From assembly GCA_018266765.1 (NCBI GenBank), contig JAFDZU010000008.1:1-51967 (forward strand): DNA of 51,967 bases. The letters run 5' to 3'. Of this stretch, positions 46,526 to 51,967 are shown in pieces. Both the position numbers and the translations under genes were made by a program. The notes beneath the pieces were generated by a model that saw nothing but the letters and a program-made list of their open reading frames with translations, did no database searches and had not been told where the DNA came from. This DNA is from Bacteroidota bacterium. Lineage in GTDB: Bacteria > Bacteroidota > Ignavibacteria > Kapaibacteriales > UBA961. How positions within the stretch are numbered: the first letter of the stretch is position 1; each line of letters opens with the position of its first letter.

Positions 46526-46948
46526 TCAAAAGTTCTTTAAAAGCTGTAAATATTGATATGCTTGATTGACTTCGATAATTTTAGATTGTGCGTGTTTTTG
46601 CTCAACTTCAGAAGCGTTCATCACTCTGTCGGGATGATAGAGCATTACTTTTTTTTTATACGCAGATTTTATTTCTTGAACCGTTGCATTTTTTGTTATT
46701 CCGAGAATCTCCGTTGCCTTCGATGATGTCATTGAGTTGTTATGTTTACGAGGAGGCGGAGCTTGTTGTTGTTGTTTTGATTGCTGTTTTGGAGGAACGT
46801 TTTGTTTCTTCGGAGTTGTCAATTCATCAATAATTCGTTTGAGTTCTTCTGTTTCTGAATTAATTATTCTCTCGGCTGACGAAGTATCTGCCGAATCTTG
46901 AAGATATGTTTTAGCAAGCTGTGATATTCTATTCCAAATTTGTCCCAT
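46526..46948 (-). CDS. J-domain co-chaperone
   Basis: This protein of about 140 residues, starting at MGQIWNRISQ (the ORF continues 11 codons upstream), has an N-terminal helix, a Gln/Pro-rich low-complexity linker (QQSKQQQQAPPP) and a C-terminal J-domain (about 75-140). The J-domain contains ILGITKNATVQEIKSAYKKK and the HPD motif in YHPDRV, needed to stimulate DnaK ATPase. It lacks the zinc finger and C-terminal domains of DnaJ. It follows the divergent glyS promoter and precedes the rhodanese gene. Confidence 0.88.
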   Translation of the reverse strand: MGQIWNRISQLAKTYLQDSADTSSAERIINSETEELKRIIDELTTPKKQNVPPKQQSKQQQQAPPPRKHNNSMTSSKATEILGITKNATVQEIKSAYKKKVMLYHPDRVMNASEVEQKHAQSKIIEVNQAYQYLQLLKNF

Positions 46949-46991
46949 GAGTATCAATTCATAACAAAAACAATATAACAATAATGTACTG

Positions 46992-47022
46992 CAAAAATAC
47001 GCCCGTTGGAATTGATAACAAT
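46992..47022 (-). promoter_or_regulatory. Promoter of the J-domain gene
   Basis: Minus strand: TTG within 47019-47022, 19-bp spacer, TATTTTTG (46992-46999). It is divergent from the glyS promoter. Confidence 0.4.
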
Positions 47023-47109
47023 AAACAAAATATTTACACTTGTTTTTATTAAATTTAGCGGATTTGATTGCAATTCTATGGCTATTGGACGTATTGAGAG
47101 CAAATTCCT

Positions 47110-47142
47110 TTTGTGTGAATTGCTCAATGAACGCTATTTTTG
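47110..47142 (+). promoter_or_regulatory. Promoter of glyS
   Basis: TTTG (47110-47113), 21-bp spacer, TATTTTTG (47135-47142). A hairpin-like repeat GAGCAAATTC/GAATTGCTC (about 47098-47125) overlaps the -33 box and could be an operator. Confidence 0.55.
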
Positions 47143-47187
47143 TGAAATAATTATCTAAAACTTTTTCATTACTACGAAAGAATCAAC

Positions 47188-48609
47188 ATGGCTGTTACAG
47201 TAGATGCCCTTTTATCTTTATCAAAACGACGCGGATTTGTGTTTCAATCATCAGAAATTTACGGAGGACTAAATGGATGCTGGGATTACGGTCCTCTTGG
47301 CGTGGAATTACTCCGAAACATTAAAGATGCATGGTGGAAAGCCATGACCTACCGCGAAAATATCGAAGGAATTGACGCTTCAATCCTAATGCACCCCAGA
47401 ACATGGGAAGCGAGCGGACACTTAGCACAATTCTCCGACCCAATGATTGATAATAAATCCAGTAAAGCACGATACCGTGCTGATACTCTCATCGAAGAAC
47501 ACATTGCAAAGCTACAAAAAAAAGGAAAAACTGACCAAGCTGATGCTATTCAAAAAAAACTTGACCTTTGCCAAGAACCTAAAGATTATCACACTATTAT
47601 TATCGATGAAGAAATAACCGATCCTGTCTCTGGAACTAAAGAATGGACGGATGTTCGTTATTTTAATCTTATGTTTAAAACGTTTGTTGGCCCCGTTGAA
47701 ACAGACAGCAATACTGTTTATCTTCGCCCGGAAACTGCACAAGGTATTTTTGTTAATTTCAAGAATGTGATGGAATCTTCACGTCAAAAACCACCGTTTG
47801 GTATTGCTCAAATCGGTAAATCATTCAGAAATGAAATTAACACAAAGAACTTTTTGTTTCGTACTCGTGAATTTGAGCAAATGGAAATGCAATACTTCAT
47901 CGAACCCGGAACAGAAGCAGAACAATTTGAATATTGGCGCGAGCAACGATGGAATTGGTTTCTTCAGTATGGAATGAAACCCGAAGTTCTACGACTGAAA
48001 CCTCACGAAAAATTAGCTCATTATGCGGCGGCGGCAGTTGATATTGAATATCTCTTCCCTTTTGGTTGGGGGGAAATTGAAGGAATTCACTCTCGTACTG
48101 ATTATGATTTGAAACAACATCAGGAATTCTCCGGCAAAAAGCTCGAATATGTCAATACTGCTAACGGCGAACGATTCGTTCCGTATGTTATCGAAACTGC
48201 GGCCGGTGCTTCTCGCTCTTTTATGGCGTTTTTGTGTAATGCGTATGATGAAGAAGAAGTAGAAGGTGAAAACGGTAAAACTGAAAAGCGTGTTGTCTTG
48301 CGTTTCCATCCGAAACTTGCACCGGTCAAAGCCGCTATCTTTCCACTCACCAATAAAGACGGACTTCCCGAAAAAGCACAGCCCTTGTATCAAGATTTGT
48401 TGAATAGTTTTAGAGTTCAGTATGATGTTTCGGGGTCAATCGGCAAACGCTACCGTCGGCAAGATGAAATCGGAACGCCTTTCTGCATTACAATAGATAA
48501 TGACTCCTTGAATGATAATGCAGCTACGATTCGCGCTCGTGATACCATGCTTCAAGAACGTATTCCGATGGAAAACATCAAATCATATTTGCTTGATAAA
48601 TTAGGGTGA
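47188..48609 (+). CDS. glyS: Glycyl-tRNA synthetase (single-chain, eukaryote-like type)
   Basis: This 473-residue class-II enzyme charges tRNA-Gly. The N-terminus LLSLSKRRGFVFQSSEIYGG, the WDYGPLGVELLRNIK segment and motif 2 (IGKSFRNEINTKNFLFRTRE) identify the homodimeric form, not the bacterial alpha/beta form. The C-terminal anticodon-binding domain includes VSGSIGKRYRRQDEIGTPF. The gene marks the end of the conserved core; repeats and secreted genes follow at once. Confidence 0.96.
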   Translation: MAVTVDALLSLSKRRGFVFQSSEIYGGLNGCWDYGPLGVELLRNIKDAWWKAMTYRENIEGIDASILMHPRTWEASGHLAQFSDPMIDNKSSKARYRADTLIEEHIAKLQKKGKTDQADAIQKKLDLCQEPKDYHTIIIDEEITDPVSGTKEWTDVRYFNLMFKTFVGPVETDSNTVYLRPETAQGIFVNFKNVMESSRQKPPFGIAQIGKSFRNEINTKNFLFRTREFEQMEMQYFIEPGTEAEQFEYWREQRWNWFLQYGMKPEVLRLKPHEKLAHYAAAAVDIEYLFPFGWGEIEGIHSRTDYDLKQHQEFSGKKLEYVNTANGERFVPYVIETAAGASRSFMAFLCNAYDEEEVEGENGKTEKRVVLRFHPKLAPVKAAIFPLTNKDGLPEKAQPLYQDLLNSFRVQYDVSGSIGKRYRRQDEIGTPFCITIDNDSLNDNAATIRARDTMLQERIPMENIKSYLLDKLG

Positions 48610-48632
48610 TGTGAACGGCGAGAGTATATGGG

Positions 48633-48658
48633 GGTCGGTTGTAACAAACCGACCAGAC
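48633..48658 (+). repeat. Hairpin repeat copy 1 (TCGGTTGTAACA...ACCAGAC)
   Basis: GGTCGGTT (48633-48640) and AACCGACC (48647-48654) form a perfect 8-bp stem with loop GTAACA, then AGAC. It recurs as a variant at 48972-48996, each time between a gene end and a small accessory gene. Confidence 0.6.
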
Positions 48659-48694
48659 GTGAATATTGAAACAGTTTTAAAATTAGGAGCAATT

Positions 48695-48874
48695 ATGAAA
48701 AACGAAAAAGGAATAGCATTAGGTGCAGCATTTGGTGTTGCTATTGGAAGTGCAATTGGTGTTCTTACAGATAATTTAAGTCTATGGATTAGTTTGGGAA
48801 TAGCGATTGGTGTAGGAATTGGTATATCCTTCAGTCAAAAACAGAAAAAAGACTCTAACCTTAAGAACGAATGA
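48695..48874 (+). CDS. Small glycine-zipper membrane protein
   Basis: This 59-residue peptide is MKNEKGIALGAAFGVAIG..., with two short hydrophobic, Gly/Ala-rich helices (about 6-25 and 29-46; GxxxG spacing as in GIAIGVGIGIS) and a charged C-terminus (QKQKKDSNLKNE). The start at 48695 has a good site (AGGAGCAATT), and the longer ORF upstream lies in a hairpin repeat. It is probably an inner-membrane peptide. Function is unknown. Confidence 0.6.
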   Translation: MKNEKGIALGAAFGVAIGSAIGVLTDNLSLWISLGIAIGVGIGISFSQKQKKDSNLKNE

Positions 48875-48919
48875 TTAATTACAGTTGGCAATATTGCGTA
48901 TAAAACATTCACGTCAAGT

Positions 48920-48934
48920 CGGTTATTATAACCG
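48920..48934. other. Inverted repeat after the small membrane gene
   Basis: CGGTTAT-T-ATAACCG is a perfect 7-bp inverted repeat in the gap between the glycine-zipper gene and the next gene. There is no T-tract. Confidence 0.35.
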
Positions 48935-48971
48935 CCTTTAAACACTACTCCCAATAAATAAATATGTAGAA

Positions 48972-48996
48972 GATCGGTTGTAACACCCAACCAGAC
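48972..48996 (+). repeat. Hairpin repeat copy 2
   Basis: GATCGGTTGTAACACCCAAC followed by CAGAC shares TCGGTTGTAACA and ACCAGAC with copy 1. The stem is shortened to GGTTG/CAACC. It is upstream of the transglutaminase-like gene. Confidence 0.55.
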
Positions 48997-49005
48997 AGGA
49001 AAATA

Positions 49006-49059
49006 GAGCTATATTTGCTAACAAAGTTTCAATTAGTGGCATAAAGCCACCTGAAATTG
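49006..49059 (+). repeat. GAGCTATAT element with hairpin
   Basis: GAGCTATAT (49006-49014) matches the element near 148. It is followed by CAATT-A-GTGGC-ATAAA-GCCAC-CTGA-AATTG, a two-part stem at 49030-49059. No gene lies in this gap. Confidence 0.4.
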
Positions 49060-49147
49060 GGTAGATTGGAGCCATTTTATGGCACATATAAATAAGTTGT
49101 GCGTCATGCTAAAAAACAATACCTTCGACAACGGAAAAAGTAAGACA

Positions 49148-50305
49148 ATGAAAAAATTACTTTCAATATTAACTTTAACGACCTTGACTGCGGCAGGGGC
49201 GACAGTTCTTTACATCGGGACAAGTATTTCAGGACAACCGAATTCAGACCCTAAAACTTTAATTGCATCTTCACAGACAATTATTCCAGAAGAACAGCAA
49301 TTAACGACTTTACTAACCGATACGATTAAGCAGCAAACAATATCAACTGAAAATTCGGATTGCTTTACTTACGAATGTGCTTATCAGCAATATGTAGACA
49401 TGCTTGAAGGACGAAAACCCGTTGACTTCAAAAGAGCGGTTTTTATTTATGAGAACACCTATTTAAAAGGAACTTTAAACTATAATGAGTTTTCAAACTA
49501 TTTCACACAGACAGCTTCTCAACTCAAGGACTACATAAATAAAAAAGGAATCGCTGGCTACAAAACGGCTGGACAATATGCAATTTTCAGTTTCATGTAT
49601 GAACCCTCATACCTAAACAACAATCAAGTTTTCAAATACGACTTTAATGATTTCATGGGCGATAAGGATTGGACAAATATGTTCGTTACTAAAGTTATGA
49701 AAACAAAAATGGGTAACTGTCATGGATTGCCTTATTACTATAAAATTCTTGCAAACGAACTAAATGCAGAAGCATATTTAGCAATTGCTCCCAATCACAT
49801 GTATATAAAGCATATTGACGAAAAAGGAAAGTGGGTTAATATAGAGCTTACTAACGGACACGTTTCTTCAGATGCTTGGATGATTTCATCAATGGGCATT
49901 TCATCAGAAGCAATAAAGAAAGGAATATACATGGACGCATTGACTGAAAAACAATCAGTAGCACTCTGCTTGTGGGATATGGCTATGGGTTATCAAAAAG
50001 ATAACGGATATGATGATTTTGTTCTTAAATGTTGTAATGCTGTCATTAAGCATTATCCAACAAGTATTACAGCCTTAATGACAAAGCAAAACTGTATATC
50101 GCTCATCGGAAAAAAGCAGCAGGAAGAAGCAAAGAAAAAAGGTGTAAAATCAACTCCTGAAATGGAGAAAACACATAAGGAATATGTTGCACTAAACAAA
50201 CAAATTGAAGACCTTGGTTATAGAGAAATGCCTCAAGAGCAATATGAACAATGGATTAAATCTGTTGAAGATGAAAAACAAAAAACCACAAGTAATAACA
50301 AATAA
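49148..50305 (+). CDS. Secreted transglutaminase-like cysteine protein
   Basis: This protein of about 385 residues begins at MKKLLSILTL with a signal peptide or N-terminal TM segment. The longer ORF from 49079 overlaps repeat DNA. Residues 185-240 have the transglutaminase/papain-like pattern: Cys191 in GNCHGLPYYYKILANEL, His217 in APNHMYIKH and an acidic residue, Glu233, in WVNIELTNG where most relatives have Asp. The C-terminal 100 residues are helical and charged. It may be a protease, amidase or transglutaminase of the envelope. It is 10 bp upstream of the RHS-tip gene and probably co-transcribed. Confidence 0.7.
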   Translation: MKKLLSILTLTTLTAAGATVLYIGTSISGQPNSDPKTLIASSQTIIPEEQQLTTLLTDTIKQQTISTENSDCFTYECAYQQYVDMLEGRKPVDFKRAVFIYENTYLKGTLNYNEFSNYFTQTASQLKDYINKKGIAGYKTAGQYAIFSFMYEPSYLNNNQVFKYDFNDFMGDKDWTNMFVTKVMKTKMGNCHGLPYYYKILANELNAEAYLAIAPNHMYIKHIDEKGKWVNIELTNGHVSSDAWMISSMGISSEAIKKGIYMDALTEKQSVALCLWDMAMGYQKDNGYDDFVLKCCNAVIKHYPTSITALMTKQNCISLIGKKQQEEAKKKGVKSTPEMEKTHKEYVALNKQIEDLGYREMPQEQYEQWIKSVEDEKQKTTSNNK

Positions 50306-50315
50306 AATAAGCAAT

Positions 50316-51425
50316 ATGAAAAAGGCAATAATATTTATGACATTATGTTTTGGCTTCGCCAAAATTCATGCTCAAAATGATAATCCTTATTCTGTTTTCG
50401 GTTATCAAGGTAAAGTACTGAAAACAGAAGAAGAAATTAGTGGTAAGCAGTATCTTTTTTTGAATACAAATGATACAACACAACAATTGAAGACAATTGC
50501 ATTTAATACAAAAACAAGGCTGATTGAGTATATTGACCATAACGATAAAATATATAAAACAGACAGTTTGTTGCCAACCTTTGTATTGAGGTTTTTAAGT
50601 ACAGACCCACATGCAAAGAATTATCCTGGTATGAGTCCTTATAATTTTGTTGGTAACATGCCTATTAGAGCTGTTGACCCTGATGGTAGAGACATTTATA
50701 TTTTGTTTTATACAAGCGGTCATACAGACCCTGCCGATAATGAAATGTTTAGAGCATCTGCATTAACAAGAAAAGTTGACATTGAGCGAAGCAAAGGATT
50801 TGACAAAACAAAGGATGTCGTTGTTATGCTTCAAGTTCAAGATATGGCTTCAATTCAAAAACAAGTAAATAATGTTGTGAAAACATTAAGCCCTCAATAT
50901 GGACAAACTCAAGAATTCAGTATTTGGTCACATGCAGCAAATGATGGACCCACAGGAACTTTGCCGACAAGTTCAAATGCAGTTGATGGAAAGCAAATGT
51001 CTCCCGAAGGTTGGGGAAAAATAGATTTTAATTGGAAAAATAATGGAACTGGTACAAATGCAAATTTTTTCGGTTGCAATACTGGAAATGAATCGGGATG
51101 GATTTTTAAAGACCCTTCATTTGCCCAAACTGTTTCAGGGCTTCAAAATTTTTCAAATGTTACTGTTGCAGGTCAGCCAACATCAGCATTTCCCTCTAAA
51201 TTTACAAATTATAGACAAAATTCCGAAAATGGACCAGGTAATTTTATTAACTCAGAAACTAATGATATGATATATTTTCAAAGAACATATTTAGTTGCCG
51301 GTGAACATAGTTATGGTGGTTTAAATTCTGCTGCTAGTCAGAATGTTGCTCATCCGATGCAACTTAATGTAAATGGGCAGACAACAGGAACTGGTTTTCA
51401 AACTGGAACAACTAAAAAACCATGA
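50316..51425 (+). CDS. Secreted RHS-tip protein with caspase-like C-terminal domain
   Basis: This protein of about 369 residues starts at ATG 50316 with a signal peptide (to about KIHAQ). The longer ORF from 50205 lies inside the previous gene. Residues 93-126 are an RHS-repeat-associated core end: DPHAKNYPGMSPYNFVGNMP to DPDGRD at 121-126. RHS shell repeats are absent. Residues 127-369 are the variable tip. They have a His/Cys pair in a caspase-type arrangement: His206 in FSIWSHAANDGPTG and Cys254 in NANFFGCNTGNESG, followed by FAQTVSGLQNFSNVTVAG. That pattern matches clan CD peptidases (caspase, gingipain, DUF4347). The peptidase call is inference. The next gene overlaps its stop. Confidence 0.75.
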   Translation: MKKAIIFMTLCFGFAKIHAQNDNPYSVFGYQGKVLKTEEEISGKQYLFLNTNDTTQQLKTIAFNTKTRLIEYIDHNDKIYKTDSLLPTFVLRFLSTDPHAKNYPGMSPYNFVGNMPIRAVDPDGRDIYILFYTSGHTDPADNEMFRASALTRKVDIERSKGFDKTKDVVVMLQVQDMASIQKQVNNVVKTLSPQYGQTQEFSIWSHAANDGPTGTLPTSSNAVDGKQMSPEGWGKIDFNWKNNGTGTNANFFGCNTGNESGWIFKDPSFAQTVSGLQNFSNVTVAGQPTSAFPSKFTNYRQNSENGPGNFINSETNDMIYFQRTYLVAGEHSYGGLNSAASQNVAHPMQLNVNGQTTGTGFQTGTTKKP

Positions 51426-51766
51426 AGCTTAAAAAGAAAATTATCATAGCAGTTGCTGTTTCATTTTTAAGTTTTCTAATTTATTGGAATAGGTTGTTTT
51501 TTCTAATTCTGTTTAGTAATGCCAAATGTTATTTTACACCTGTAGACTACAATTATGTTATAGCAAGAGAGTGGTTAAGTGAGAGTGGTGGTGTAATAAT
51601 CTTTAATGCTAAAAATGAAACATTGAAAAATGATACTGTTTTTAGACAAGACATCCCTTATTGCAGAATACTTCGCTTAAATAAGCAATTAAATGAAATC
51701 ACTGTTTACTCATTTGACAAGAAAAAAAATATCACATACACTTCGACTGAGGAGTTTCGGAAATAA
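51422..51766 (+). CDS. Small membrane-anchored protein, candidate immunity protein
   Basis: This 114-residue protein has one N-terminal transmembrane helix (about 6-30) and an 80-residue domain outside the membrane with no recognised family. Its ATG overlaps the stop of the RHS-tip gene (ATGA), so the two are translationally coupled. Polymorphic toxins usually have the immunity gene immediately downstream, and a membrane-tethered domain would suit a toxin acting in the periplasm. This role is inferred from position only. Confidence 0.6.
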   Translation: MKLKKKIIIAVAVSFLSFLIYWNRLFFLILFSNAKCYFTPVDYNYVIAREWLSESGGVIIFNAKNETLKNDTVFRQDIPYCRILRLNKQLNEITVYSFDKKKNITYTSTEEFRK

Positions 51767-51777
51767 AGTAAGCACGA

Positions 51778-51915
51778 ACGCACAACACGGGTTTTGCGTC
51801 AGGCGGGGTGACGTGCAAACTTGGAGCTTTGTGCTTCTATTCAAGTCCAGTGCTGGTTGACAGTTTTGTGCTCCGAAACCCGCCCGAACGCAAAGCCCGA
51901 AAACGTTATGTGCCA
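51778..51915 (+). repeat. attC-like imperfect palindrome
   Basis: The left arm CGCACAACACGGGTTTTGCG, then TCAGGCGGGG, pairs imperfectly with the right arm at 51875-51915 (CGAAACCCGCCCGAACGCAA, then AGCCCGAAAACGTTATGTGC). An inner GGAGC (51823-51827)/GCTCC (51870-51874) pair is also present. The arms end in GCACAAC (51780-51786) and GTTATGTGC, similar to integron attC core sites (RYYYAAC and GTTRRRY), though both deviate. Size (~135 bp) fits attC. The minus-strand ORF here is a by-product of the palindrome. Confidence 0.55.
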
Positions 51916-51936
51916 CTTTAAGACGACCACAGCAAA

Positions 51937-51967
51937 ATGATAATGCCATCTGACAAAGAGTATACAC
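51937..51967 (+). CDS. Start of a possible next gene (truncated by window end)
   Basis: ATG at 51937 opens MIMPSDKEYT and runs off the window; a second ATG is at 51943. It lies 22 bp beyond the attC-like palindrome, where the next cassette gene would be expected. Too short to identify. Confidence 0.35.
   Translation, partial: MIMPSDKEYT

Noticed and set aside
48601-49147. tRNA or riboswitch in the hairpin-rich gap
   Set aside because: No cloverleaf, TTCGA loop or known aptamer core can be drawn; the hairpins are simple inverted repeats.
51710-51967. Minus-strand 85-residue ORF at the window end
   Set aside because: It reads through the attC-like palindrome and has no protein-like features.

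Overview
The window is AT-rich bacterial chromosome from a Gram-negative of the Bacteroidota/FCB type. A Kapabacteria- or Chlorobi-like lineage is my best guess, but this is inference because there is no rRNA. The supporting evidence is outer-membrane lipoproteins, OmpA, SPOR, PD40 and HmuY-type proteins, an LptF/LptG permease, a eukaryote-like single-chain glycyl-tRNA synthetase, and several promoters of the Bacteroidota form TTTG-N21-23-TATTTTTG. Most genes start without a strong Shine-Dalgarno sequence. No tRNA, rRNA, CRISPR array, insertion sequence or phage gene was recognised.

Layout. 0-7.4 kb: a soluble GAF histidine kinase, a membrane-anchored TPR protein, an LptF/LptG permease behind a vWA-OmpA lipoprotein, and an ECF sigma factor with a cysteine-rich membrane partner. 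7.3-7.9 kb: a long AT-rich gap. 7.9-11.9 kb: an acyl-CoA dehydrogenase, an atypical cation-efflux protein, and a minus-strand hmuY-like/paaA pair. 12-20 kb: a 2065-residue alpha-2-macroglobulin, then dacB-ruvC-nudix. 21.5-27.6 kb: pdxJ, dus, a giant tilS and hpt. 27.7-30.1 kb: a MerR regulator and a WD40/OmpA pair. 30.2-36 kb: a minus-strand envelope operon (beta-barrel, large lipoprotein, PD40-OmpA-SPOR protein). 36-42.4 kb: a fatty-acid desaturase, glmS, pgk, rhomboid protease and ispG. 42.4 kb: a probable free-standing small RNA. 42.5-47 kb (minus strand): rodA, a histidine phosphatase, a sigma-54 activator, a rhodanese and a J-domain protein. 47.2-48.6 kb: glyS.

After glyS the character changes. 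From 48.6 kb to the end there are short secreted or membrane genes separated by hairpin repeats: a glycine-zipper peptide, a transglutaminase-like secreted protein, an RHS-tip protein whose C-terminal domain looks like a caspase-type (clan CD) cysteine peptidase, and an overlapping small membrane protein that may be its immunity protein. The segment ends in a long imperfect palindrome resembling an integron attC site, followed by the first codons of another ORF. I read it as an accessory cassette region carrying a toxin/immunity-like module.

The strongest candidates for something undescribed are: (1) TilS preceded by about 740 disordered residues with no internal Met, no Cys, and Trp only in four LSYWQQ repeats; (2) the RHS-tip/caspase-like protein with its partner next to an attC-like site; (3) an ~80-nt structured RNA with its own promoter and terminator at 42.4 kb; (4) the ECF sigma/Cys-rich membrane protein pair.
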